Below are positions 36,159 through 43,482 of a stretch of DNA of 64,000 bases, in pieces. This DNA is from Chryseobacterium sp. StRB126 (GTDB taxonomy: Bacteria > Bacteroidota > Bacteroidia > Flavobacteriales > Weeksellaceae): contig NZ_AP014624.1 in assembly GCF_000829375.1 (NCBI RefSeq), positions 3,596,001-3,660,000 of the forward strand, written 5' to 3'. A program made the position numbers and the translations under genes. The notes beneath the pieces are model-generated. The model did not search any database, was not told where the DNA came from, and saw only the letters and a list, made by a program, of their open reading frames with translations. Position 1 is the first letter of the stretch, and the number at the start of each line of letters is the position of its first letter.

Positions 36159-36914
36159 ATGAACATTATAAAAATACTGAAAAAAACCATCATAGACAGC
36201 CAAATTTATGTCTCCTTAATGGGAACTCTTTTTGCAGTATTTTTCATGAAAGAGCAAAACACATTCCGTTTCCCTACTATTCTGTTGATTTTCATCACGT
36301 ATTTCAGTGGGTATATTTACACTAAGTATCAATACACTCAATATTTTTTCAGAATATTGGTTCTAAATGCTGTTGCCGGTGTTGTCTGCGCATTTTTAAT
36401 CATCCATAATCACAATGAGGTAAGATTACTGAAATGGTTTATTATTGTTGTTTTGGGGCTGCTGTACAACAGTTTTTTTCTGGATGTGTATATCCGGAAA
36501 ATCCCTTTGCTGAAAGTATTTTATGTAGGATTGGTATGGGCATTGGTCAACTGCTGGCTCACACTTCCTGAATTCAGTCTGCCTATTTTCCTGATCAGCT
36601 TCTTTTATATTACGGCTTTGGTGCTTCCGTTTGACATCCGGGATATGAATAGTGATACGGTAAAGACTTTCCCTATGCTGATTGGGGTTCAGAATACAAA
36701 ATATATTGCATATGGGTTGGTCTTCATCAGCAGCCTTATTGGAGTTTTTTATCTGAAACCACTATACGCTGTCGCATTTTTTCTGTCCAGTATTATCACC
36801 TATATTTTTATTTATTTCTCTGAAAATAAAAGAGATGACACTTATTTTTCATTCGGAGTAGAAACTTGTTCGGCACTTCCTTTTTTATTTTTACTAATAA
36901 TGGAGTATTTTTGA
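36159..36914 (+). CDS. UbiA-like integral membrane protein lacking the first Asp-rich motif
   Basis: 251 residues with about eight TM helices. A UbiA-type second motif is present: PFDIRDMNSDTVKTFPMLIGVQNTK (DxxDxxxD followed by TxPxxIG). The first motif, NDxxDxxxD in active prenyltransferases, is replaced by YFSGYIYTKYQYTQ at the expected place, so prenyl-diphosphate binding would be impaired. The start is constrained by a promoter whose transcript would begin at this ATG. recF begins 3 bp after its stop. Role unknown; possibly a degenerate or re-purposed prenyltransferase. Confidence 0.75.
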   Translation: MNIIKILKKTIIDSQIYVSLMGTLFAVFFMKEQNTFRFPTILLIFITYFSGYIYTKYQYTQYFFRILVLNAVAGVVCAFLIIHNHNEVRLLKWFIIVVLGLLYNSFFLDVYIRKIPLLKVFYVGLVWALVNCWLTLPEFSLPIFLISFFYITALVLPFDIRDMNSDTVKTFPMLIGVQNTKYIAYGLVFISSLIGVFYLKPLYAVAFFLSSIITYIFIYFSENKRDDTYFSFGVETCSALPFLFLLIMEYF

Positions 36915-36917
36915 CGA

Positions 36918-37997
36918 ATGATTATCAAGAAGCTTTCCCTATATAATTTCAAAAACCATTCTGAGAAAAAATTCGAATTTTCCCCGCAGATCAATTGTTT
37001 TGTGGGCAATAATGGTGCAGGCAAGACCAATATCCTGGATGCACTGCATTATTTATCAGTAGGTAAAAGCTTTTTGGGAAATACAGATCTGAACAACATT
37101 AAAAAAGAAGAAGATTTCTTCACCATTGATGCAGAGATACAGAATGAAGACGGCGAAGACAATATCAGAATTACCCAGCCTAAAGAAGCCAAGAAGGTGA
37201 TTAAAAAAAATGATAAAAGCTACGACAGGCTTGCAGATCATATCGGATATCTTCCAAGTGTAATGATTTCGCCTTACGATTCAAACCTTATTTCAGATTC
37301 CGGGGAAAGCCGAAGAAAGTTTCTGGATGCTATGATCTCTCAAACGGATTCTGAATATCTTTTTGATTTGATCCAATACCAGAAAACCATACAACAGAGA
37401 AATGCTTTACTGAAATATTTTGCTAAAAACAGAACCTGGGATAAAGATTCTCTGGAAATTTATGATGACCCAATTACCAGATTCGGAACCAAAATTTTCA
37501 ATAAAAGAAAGGTCTTTGTAGAGCAATTAAATCCTATTGTTCAAAATTTCTATCAAATTATTTCGGGTGGAAAAGAAACGGTTTCCGTTATCTATGAATC
37601 TCACCTGTTGGAAAATACTTTTGCAGAACTTTTAAAAGAAAGTATTGAAAAAGACCGTATGCTAACTTATACTTCAAAAGGAATTCATAAGGATGATCTT
37701 CTTTTTGAAATGGATCATATTCTGATCAAAAAAACAGGTTCCCAGGGACAGCAGAAGTCTTTCCTGATCTCTTTAAAACTAGCTCAGATGAGTCTTGTTA
37801 AAGAGCTCACCAAAAAGACTCCTATCCTTTTATTGGATGATATTTTTGATAAGCTTGATGATACGAGGGTGGCCCAATTGATTGAGTTGGTTAACCGTGA
37901 AAGTTTCGGACAGATTTTTATTACTGATACGCATAGAGAAAGAACTGAAAGTGTAGTAAAGAAAATTAATGAGGAAAGTGTCATTTTTGATATCTAA
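36918..37997 (+). CDS. recF: RecF, DNA replication and repair ATPase
   Basis: 359 residues, the normal length. MIIKKLSLYNFKNHSEKKFEFSPQINCFVGNNGAGKTNILDALHYLSVGKSFLG contains Walker A (GNNGAGKTN). The ABC signature region is SQGQQKSFLISLKLAQ and Walker B is PILLLDDIFDKLDDTRVAQL, with a D-loop following. RecF binds gapped DNA and, with RecO and RecR, loads RecA at stalled forks. Translation is coupled to the UbiA-like gene upstream. The downstream dciA gene belongs to the same replication-linked neighbourhood, interrupted by the four-helix-bundle gene. Confidence 0.97.
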   Translation: MIIKKLSLYNFKNHSEKKFEFSPQINCFVGNNGAGKTNILDALHYLSVGKSFLGNTDLNNIKKEEDFFTIDAEIQNEDGEDNIRITQPKEAKKVIKKNDKSYDRLADHIGYLPSVMISPYDSNLISDSGESRRKFLDAMISQTDSEYLFDLIQYQKTIQQRNALLKYFAKNRTWDKDSLEIYDDPITRFGTKIFNKRKVFVEQLNPIVQNFYQIISGGKETVSVIYESHLLENTFAELLKESIEKDRMLTYTSKGIHKDDLLFEMDHILIKKTGSQGQQKSFLISLKLAQMSLVKELTKKTPILLLDDIFDKLDDTRVAQLIELVNRESFGQIFITDTHRERTESVVKKINEESVIFDI

Positions 37998-37999
37998 CC

Positions 38000-38652
38000 G
38001 GGATGCGGGTTTCGGGGTGCGAGTTATGGAGCACTAATATAGATAGTATTTCTTGCAAGATATGAAATGGAATTATGGTGTATAGAAATTATAGATTAGG
38101 AATATAATTTATAAATAGTTTATTTTTCTTTATCTTTCTTTTCATAAACACACAAATAATATGATTTACAGAAATTTAGATATTTACAAAGTGGCTTTTG
38201 AGTCGTTTTTAAAAACACATAAAGCATCCTTTCTTCTTCCCAAATACGAATTATTTGAACTAGGAAGTCAATTGAGAAGATCTTCTGATTCAATAATTAC
38301 TAATATTGTTGAAGGGTATGGCAGATCAATCTATAAAAATGATTACATTCGCTTTCTCGTATACTGCCACGCCAGTAATGACGAAACAATTAATCATCTC
38401 GAAAAGCTCATCATCCTATATCCGGATATTTCTAATGAATTTGAAACCTTAAGAAATAAATACAATATACTAGGTGGAAAAATCAATGTATATAAAAAAT
38501 GGGTAAAAGAAAACTGGAATGAAAATAAACAATAGAGGATTAAAATATTTCTTATAAAGTTACTCTATATCGTATCTTCCATCCCATAAACGCAAATCCC
38601 GAACCACGTAACACGCATCACTTAACACGTATCTCGAACCACGCAACCCGAC
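38000..38652. repeat. GC-rich, inverted repeat-word tracts flanking the four-helix-bundle gene
   Basis: 38000-38027 carries CCGGGATGCGGGTTTCGGGG, and 38579-38652 carries words such as AATCCCGAACCACG, AACACGCATCAC and CGAACCACGCAACCCG. The left tract read in reverse (AACTCGCACCCCGAAACCCG) resembles the right tract, so the gene at 38161-38535 is bracketed by inverted, degenerate copies. They differ in base composition from the surroundings. Confidence 0.5.
38161..38535 (+). CDS. Four-helix-bundle protein (23S rRNA intervening-sequence protein family)
   Basis: 124 residues: YRNLDIYKVAFESFLKTHKASFLLPKYELFELGSQLRRSSDSIITNIVEGYGRSIYKNDYIRFLVYCHASNDETINHLEKLIIL. The LRRSSxSIxxNIVEGYGR signature identifies the S23/IVP family first found inside intervening sequences of 23S rRNA genes. 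Free-standing genomic copies are common in Bacteroidota and their role is unknown. No rRNA is nearby. It splits the recF-dciA pair and lies between GC-rich repeat tracts, which suggests it arrived as an insertion. Confidence 0.9.
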   Translation: MIYRNLDIYKVAFESFLKTHKASFLLPKYELFELGSQLRRSSDSIITNIVEGYGRSIYKNDYIRFLVYCHASNDETINHLEKLIILYPDISNEFETLRNKYNILGGKINVYKKWVKENWNENKQ

Positions 38653-38653
38653 T

Positions 38654-38947
38654 ATGAAAAAGAAAAAACGCGAATACCAGTCCTCTGAACTTGTAAAATC
38701 TTTTGCAAGAATTTATGGTTTTGAAGACAAGCTTGTTGCTTTTGATATTAAAGACTTTCTTGAAGATTATCTTGACCAGAGCCTTTTCAATGAAATCAGA
38801 AGCGTAAATATTGAAAAGAAATGCATCATCATTAAAATAGATTCTCCCCTGCTTAAAAATGATTTTAAAATGCGTAAAACTTTCTATCTGAAGAAGTTTC
38901 AGGATAAGTTTGGCGAGGATAAGTTTGATGATCTGCAGATATTATAA
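38654..38947 (+). CDS. DciA-like protein (DUF721)
   Basis: 97 residues, highly basic at the N-terminus (MKKKKREYQSSELVKSFARIYGFEDKLVAFDIKDFLEDYLDQSL) with a small alpha/beta KH-like part (NEIRSVNIEKKCIIIKIDSPLLKNDFKMRKTFYLKKFQDKFGED). This is the DUF721/DciA family; DciA proteins help load the replicative helicase DnaB in bacteria lacking DnaC. Proximity to recF is conserved in many genomes. Short size is normal for Bacteroidota members. Confidence 0.85.
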   Translation: MKKKKREYQSSELVKSFARIYGFEDKLVAFDIKDFLEDYLDQSLFNEIRSVNIEKKCIIIKIDSPLLKNDFKMRKTFYLKKFQDKFGEDKFDDLQIL

Positions 38948-39053
38948 TGTACTCCTGAATCGGGGATCTGATTAGAAAAGACAGTATAGAACAGATCTCT
39001 ATCAATTTTATTTTAATATTTTTGTATCATTCTGTTCACCAAACACATTCCTA

Positions 39054-39635
39054 ATGATCGAAGCCCTTCATCTCAATATTTCTCGTCATATTTCAAGCTC
39101 GCAAACGGATATTACGGAGTTCTGTAATTTATTCACTTCAAAAACCATCAAAAAAAAGGAGTTTTTACTACGGGAAGGTGAAGTATGCAGGTTTGAAGCT
39201 TTCATTACCAAAGGGCTTTTCAAGGTATATCATATAGATGCGAAAGGAACAGAACAGATTCTCTATTTTGGAATGGAAGACTGGTGGCTTACAGATATTG
39301 ACAGTTTTGCCAATCAAAGCCCTTCACAGCTTTTCATTGAAGCCATTGAAGACAGTGAGGTACTCATTATTTCAAAAAAGGACAAAGATTTTGCGTATGA
39401 AAACTTCCCTTTTGTAGAGAAGCTTTTCCGAATTATGACCCAAAAGACTCACAGTGCTTTGCAGCGCAGAATGATTGATAACCTCAGTAAAACTGCTGAC
39501 CAGCGTTATCTGGATTTCATTGAAAAATACCCATCCCTTAATCAAAGACTTACGAATTTGCAGGTGGCCGCTTATCTTGGGATCAGTCATGAGTTTTTAA
39601 GTAAAATCAGGAGAAAAACAACTAAAGGAAAGTAA
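39054..39635 (+). CDS. Crp/Fnr-family transcriptional regulator
   Basis: 193 residues: a cyclic-nucleotide-binding-like barrel (KEFLLREGEVCRFEAFITKGLFKVYHIDAKGTEQILYFGMEDWWLTDIDSF) and a C-terminal winged HTH (YPSLNQRLTNLQVAAYLGISHEFLSKIRRKTTK). The cAMP-contact Arg/Ser pair of CRP is not evident and there is no Fnr Cys cluster, so the effector is unknown. A -7-like box (TATTTTTG, 39017-39024) lies upstream. Two palindromes of Fnr-box geometry lie just downstream, ahead of the MBL gene, and are probable binding sites. Confidence 0.92.
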   Translation: MIEALHLNISRHISSSQTDITEFCNLFTSKTIKKKEFLLREGEVCRFEAFITKGLFKVYHIDAKGTEQILYFGMEDWWLTDIDSFANQSPSQLFIEAIEDSEVLIISKKDKDFAYENFPFVEKLFRIMTQKTHSALQRRMIDNLSKTADQRYLDFIEKYPSLNQRLTNLQVAAYLGISHEFLSKIRRKTTKGK

Positions 39636-39758
39636 TAATACTTCTGTTTTTCATGTTTTTTCAAAGACAACTCAATATAAATAGGAACTTCCTACCTCTT
39701 TCTTCAGGCTTCTAACCTATTACCCTGCTCCACAACTCAAACTCCACTATTTTCATTT

Positions 39759-39842
39759 ATTGAACTTGTTCAATACTTAAGCCAATAAGTATTGAGAACT
39801 TTGCCTTATCAATCAGAAAGATATTTATTGAACTTGTTCAAT
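39759..39842. promoter_or_regulatory. Two identical palindromic operators upstream of the MBL-fold gene
   Basis: ATTGAACTTGTTCAAT occurs at 39759-39774 and again at 39827-39842, 68 bp apart. Each is a 7+7 bp perfect inverted repeat with a 2 bp centre, giving TTGA-N6-TCAA, the half-site geometry of Crp/Fnr boxes. A further inverted repeat, CAATACTT...AAGTATTG (39771-39794), overlaps the first. The second site ends about 21 bp before the -7 box at 39864, in place of the -33 element, as expected for an activator. The rest of 39636-39880 contains no gene. Confidence 0.75.
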
Positions 39843-39863
39843 GTGGACCAGAATCAACGGCCG

Positions 39864-39871
39864 TAATTTTG
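39864..39871 (+). promoter_or_regulatory. -7 element of the MBL-fold gene promoter
   Basis: TAATTTTG matches TAnnTTTG exactly. No TTG lies at -33; that position is taken by the palindrome at 39827-39842. The transcript would start near 39877, which favours the ATG at 39894 over that at 39882. Confidence 0.6.
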
Positions 39872-39893
39872 TATCCATACAATGAACAGAACA

Positions 39894-40781
39894 ATGAAAT
39901 CATTATTAAAAACAACAGTATTAACATTCATAACATTATTTAATATGTCACAAGCACAAAATTTCAAAACATTAGAAGCAGGAAAATTTACACTAGATGT
40001 TTATAACGCTTCAGAAAATAGTTTCGGTGTAGCTTCTGTTATTGTTTCCGGACAAATGGATGCCATTTTGGTAGATGCTCAGTTTACTTTAGCAGATGCG
40101 GAAAACGTAGCTCAAAAAATTAAAGATTCCGGGAAAAATTTAAAAGCTATCTATGTCTCCCATAATGATCCTGATTTTTATTTCGGACTGGAAGTTTTCA
40201 AAAAACATTTTCCGGGAGTTACCGCTTATGCAACGCCTAAAGTGGTAGAAGAAATTGCCAGAACAGCACAGAAGAAACTTGATGTTTGGGGTGGCCAATT
40301 AGGATCAGCAGTAACCAGCAATGTTGTATTGCCACAGGTATTAAAAGGAAATAGCATTGAATTGGAAGGTGAAAAGCTGGAAGTGATAGGTTTAGAGGAA
40401 TTCCCTGCAAGAACATTTGTATATATTCCTTCCGCAAAAGCAGTGGTAGGTGGTATCAATGTATTCGGAAACACCTTCAACCTTTGGATGGCTGATGCAC
40501 AAACAGATGAATCCCGCGCTCAATGGATTAAAGTATTGGATAAAATGGCATCCCTACACCCTTCCATTGTGATTCCTGCTCACGGAAAATCAACTGATGC
40601 TGCAGATCTAACCTCTGTGAAACATACTAAAGACTATATTCAGTTTTACGAAGAAGCTTTGAAAACCAATACAACATCGGAAGCTTTGGTAAAGGCTATT
40701 AAAGCTCAATATCCAAATCTGACTTTTGAGACAGCCCTTCAGCTTGGAGCGAAGGTGAATACCGGAGAAATGAAGTGGTAA
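39894..40781 (+). CDS. Secreted MBL-fold (metallo-beta-lactamase-like) protein with altered metal motif
   Basis: 295 residues from the ATG at 39894 (an ATG four codons earlier is also possible); signal peptide ends NMSQAQ. MBL features: NSFGVASVIVSGQMDAILVDAQFTLADAENVAQKI, the motif-2 region YVSHNDPDFYFGLEVFKKHFPG, and PAHGKSTDAADL. The usual HxHxDH is HNDPDF here, keeping the first His and the Asp but lacking the other two His. A single-metal or non-catalytic role is possible; related annotated proteins share this form. The gene is preceded by paired operators and followed after 10 bp by the NTF2-like gene. Confidence 0.82.
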   Translation: MKSLLKTTVLTFITLFNMSQAQNFKTLEAGKFTLDVYNASENSFGVASVIVSGQMDAILVDAQFTLADAENVAQKIKDSGKNLKAIYVSHNDPDFYFGLEVFKKHFPGVTAYATPKVVEEIARTAQKKLDVWGGQLGSAVTSNVVLPQVLKGNSIELEGEKLEVIGLEEFPARTFVYIPSAKAVVGGINVFGNTFNLWMADAQTDESRAQWIKVLDKMASLHPSIVIPAHGKSTDAADLTSVKHTKDYIQFYEEALKTNTTSEALVKAIKAQYPNLTFETALQLGAKVNTGEMKW

Positions 40782-40791
40782 TCTGAACCGT

Positions 40792-41253
40792 ATGAAATCA
40801 ATCTTTTACAGTCTGATGGCCGTTCTTCTGCTGTCAGGCTGTTCAATAAAAAACAACACAACAATGACCAATTTAGAAATTGTAAAAAGTACATACGAAG
40901 GAAAAACATCTGAGGAAAACGGAAAAGCATTAGCAAGCCACGTTGCAGAGGATGTTCAATGGACCGAAGCCAAAGGGTTTCCTTATGCAGGAACTTATGT
41001 TGGCCTGGAAGAAATTACCAAAAACGTTTTCAGCCGTTTGGGAAGTGAATGGGTTGATTATAAGTTCACCCCGGAAAATTATATTGCCGATGGAGATAAA
41101 GTAGTTGCTTTTGGAACGTATACCGGAACCTATAAAATAACTATGAAGCCATTCTCTGCCCGCGTTGCCCATATCTGGCACTTGAAAGACGGTAAAATTA
41201 TACAATTTGAACAATTCGTAGACAGCAAAACAGTAGTGGATGCTATGAAGTAA
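40792..41253 (+). CDS. NTF2-like (SnoaL/DUF4440-type) lipoprotein
   Basis: 153 residues with a lipobox (LLLSGC, Cys17). The mature part has the cone-shaped NTF2 fold: NLEIVKSTYEGKTSEENGKALASHVAEDVQWTEAKGFPYAGTYVGLEEITKNVFSRLG and KVVAFGTYTGTYKITMKPFSARVAHIWHLKDGKIIQFEQFVDSKTVVDAMK. Such proteins often are isomerases, dehydratases or binding proteins of unknown ligand. It follows the MBL gene by 10 bp and probably depends on the same promoter. The last ~66 bp of the gene is the first copy of the coding part of a 255 bp tandem repeat. Confidence 0.88.
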   Translation: MKSIFYSLMAVLLLSGCSIKNNTTMTNLEIVKSTYEGKTSEENGKALASHVAEDVQWTEAKGFPYAGTYVGLEEITKNVFSRLGSEWVDYKFTPENYIADGDKVVAFGTYTGTYKITMKPFSARVAHIWHLKDGKIIQFEQFVDSKTVVDAMK

Positions 41254-42450
41254 AATCTTAAGATTTTTAACGCTGAGATCGCAAGGTATTTTTAATTAAG
41301 CTTGAAAAAATCGTTCGCAAAGGCATTTCATTTAGCGAAGATATTCTCAGCTCCATTGCTGAGTGAAACGCCTTTGCGATCTTAAAAACATAAGAATCTA
41401 AAAAAAGCTTTGTGAACATTGCGTTATAACAATATGACTTAAGACGGTAAAATTGTGAAATTTGAACAATTCGTAGACGGCAAAACAGTAGTGGATGCGA
41501 TGAAATAGAATTAAAAGATTTTTAACGCTGAGATCGCAAGGTATTTTTAATTAAGCTTGAAAAAATCGTTCGCAAAGGCATTTCATTTAGCGAAGATATT
41601 CTCAGCTCCATTGCTGAGTGAAACGGCTTTGCGATCTTAAAAACATAAGAATCTAAAAAAAGCTTTGCAAACATTGCGTTATAACAATATGACTTAAGAC
41701 GGTAAAATTGTGAAATTTGAACAATTCGTAGACGGCAAAACAGTAGTGGATGCGATGAAATAGAATTAAAAGAATTTTAACGCCAGGATCGCAAGAGTTT
41801 TTTAATCAAAGTTGAAAAAATCGTTCGCAAAGGCATTTCATTTAGCAAAGATATTCTCAGCTCCATTGCTGAGTGAAACGCCTTTGCGATCTTAAAAACA
41901 TAAGAATCTAAAAAAAGCTTTGCGAACATTGCGTTATAACAATATGACTTAAGACGGTAAAATTGTGAAATTTGAACAATTCGTAGACAGTAAAACAGTA
42001 GTGGATGCTATGAAGTAAAATCTTAAGGTTTTTAACGCTGAGATCGCAAGGTATTTTTAATTAAGCTTGAAAAAATCGTTCGCAAAGGCATTTCATTTAG
42101 CGAAGATATTCTCAGCTCCATTGCTGAGTGAAACGCCTTTGCGATCTTAAAAACATAAGAATCTAAAAAAAGCTTTGCGAACATTGCGTTATAACAATAT
42201 GACTTAAGACGGTAAAATTGTGAAATTTGAACAATTCGTAGACAGTAAAACAGTAGTGGATGCTATGAAGTAAAATCTTAAGGTTTTTAACGCTGAGATC
42301 GCAAGGTATTTTTAATTAAGCTTGAAAAAATCGTTCGCAAAGGCATTTCATTTCGCAAAGGCATTCACTGTTCCATCGCTGAATGAAACGCCTTTGCGAT
42401 CTTAAAAACATAAGAATCTAAAAAAGCTTTGCGAACATTGCGTTATAATA
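41186..42450. repeat. Tandem array 2: five 255 bp units that include the 3' end of the NTF2-like gene
   Basis: GACGGTAAAATT recurs at 41188, 41443, 41698, 41953 and 42208, an exact 255 bp period. Each unit has the last ~66 bp of the NTF2-like coding sequence (DGKIxxFEQFVDxKTVVDAMK, stop) plus ~185 bp with the hairpin CGCAAAGGC...GCTGAGTGAAACGCC (41316-41378 in the first unit) and TTTGCGAACATTGCG. Later coding copies lie behind an in-frame TAA and cannot be translated from the gene. The fifth unit is shortened and diverged. The non-coding part belongs to the same repeat family as array 1. No other gene lies in 41254-42497. Confidence 0.95.
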
Positions 42451-42497
42451 ATATCCATCATTTAAACTTAGTTATATCAACTTCTGAAAACAAAAAA

Positions 42498-43124
42498 ATG
42501 AAAATTATATATATTATGGATCCCCTTTGCGGATGGTGCTATGGGAATTCTGACAACATGTTAAAACTATACAACCAATACAAAAACGATTTAGATTTTG
42601 AACTCCTTTCCGGTGGGATGTGGACTGGCTCCAATGTTCGAAAACAATCACCACAAATGGTTAATTTCTTTCTTAAGCATGATGGCACTGTAGCAGAACG
42701 TACAGGAATAACATTCGGTGAGGGCTATTTTGAGTTGCTGAAACAGGAAATTGTATTGGATAGTGAAATTCCATCCAGAGCAATGGTTTCAGTGAAAAAA
42801 ATTGCTCCTGAACAAGCTGTCCCTTTCATGGTTGCCGTTCAGAAAGCAAGATATTATTGGGGAAAAGACCTCAATCTGGATGCTACTTACCTTAAAATTT
42901 GTGAAAGTTTAGGCATTTATTCACAACAATTTTTAAAGGCTTTTCATTCTGAAGAAATGAAACAGGCTACTCTACACAATTTTAATGAAGCAGCACAATA
43001 TGCCCAGTCTTTTCCAACGATGTTGGTTGAAAAAGAAGGGAAATATACCATTATTGAGCAAGGTTATGCCTCTTTTTCTGAATTGGAAAACCGTATTGAG
43101 CTCCTAAAAAATAAAGTTGTTTGA
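42498..43124 (+). CDS. DsbA-family thioredoxin-fold protein with CGWC motif
   Basis: 208 residues from the ATG at 42498 (a longer TTG-initiated frame reaches into the repeat array and is not credible). IIYIMDPLCGWCYGNSDNMLKLY gives a CxxC redox site at Cys11-Cys14, followed by the DsbA helical insert (SRAMVSVKKIAPEQAVPFMVAVQKARYYWGKDLNLDATYLKICESLG) and the cis-Pro strand QSFPTMLVEKEGKY. No signal peptide, so it is probably cytosolic, resembling FrnE or SpxH-like proteins. A Cys-rich peptide gene lies 140 bp downstream on the same strand, but a terminator separates them. Confidence 0.88.
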   Translation: MKIIYIMDPLCGWCYGNSDNMLKLYNQYKNDLDFELLSGGMWTGSNVRKQSPQMVNFFLKHDGTVAERTGITFGEGYFELLKQEIVLDSEIPSRAMVSVKKIAPEQAVPFMVAVQKARYYWGKDLNLDATYLKICESLGIYSQQFLKAFHSEEMKQATLHNFNEAAQYAQSFPTMLVEKEGKYTIIEQGYASFSELENRIELLKNKVV

Positions 43125-43151
43125 CCTGAAAATTTCCGGTCAGGTTTTTAT
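43124..43151 (+). terminator. Rho-independent terminator after the DsbA-like gene
   Basis: ACCTGA (43124-43129) pairs with TCAGGT (43140-43145), followed by TTTTTATT. The stem begins at the last base of the stop codon. Confidence 0.75.
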
Positions 43152-43264
43152 TCCAAATACGTATAGAAAAAGATAAGCTTAATGACTTTCAGATAGTATA
43201 AAAAAATAGAATATTTCAAGGATAATTGATATATTTAACACTTTATAAATAAAATCAAATTACC

Positions 43265-43429
43265 ATGAAAAAAGTACTTACACAAAAGAAAGTATCAAGA
43301 GAAAATTTAAAAAAAATTCAAGGAGCGGGACAAATGGTATGTTGTGCTTTATCCTGTGCAGATCTTACAACATGCGCTTTTTGGGAGCAATTACCAGCAG
43401 AATGCCCAGATTTACCTTACTGTATATAA
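43265..43429 (+). CDS. Small Cys-rich peptide with bacteriocin-type (double-glycine-like) leader
   Basis: 54 residues. The leader MKKVLTQKKVSRENLKKIQG has the K-x-x-S-x-x-x-L-K-x-I-x-G pattern of bacteriocin-type signal sequences and ends GAG, close to the GG/GA cleavage site of peptidase-containing ABC exporters. The ~32-residue core has six Cys (26, 27, 31, 37, 47, 53), a Trp and several Pro. Its own terminator follows at 43447. No exporter, peptidase, immunity or maturation gene is adjacent. Such short peptides are widespread in Chryseobacterium as 'bacteriocin-like proteins'; activity is unproven. Confidence 0.8.
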   Translation: MKKVLTQKKVSRENLKKIQGAGQMVCCALSCADLTTCAFWEQLPAECPDLPYCI

Positions 43430-43446
43430 TCAAAGTACATAGTATA

Positions 43447-43480
43447 GAAAATGCTACCATTTTGGCAGCATTTTTATTTT
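43447..43480. terminator. Bidirectional terminator between the peptide and recombinase-like genes
   Basis: ATGCT.CC (43451-43458) pairs with GG.AGCAT (43464-43471) with one A-C mismatch; T-tract on the plus side and A-tract on the minus side. It serves both convergent genes. Confidence 0.8.
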
Positions 43481-43482
43481 TA

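Noticed and set aside
28146-42450. Possible CRISPR arrays in the repetitive regions
   Set aside because: Units are ~250 bp and nearly identical throughout, with no short repeat/unique spacer alternation and no cas genes.
42429-42497. N-terminal extension of the DsbA-like protein
   Set aside because: It begins with TTG inside the repeat array and adds no conserved residues; the ATG at 42498 directly precedes the thioredoxin-fold first strand.
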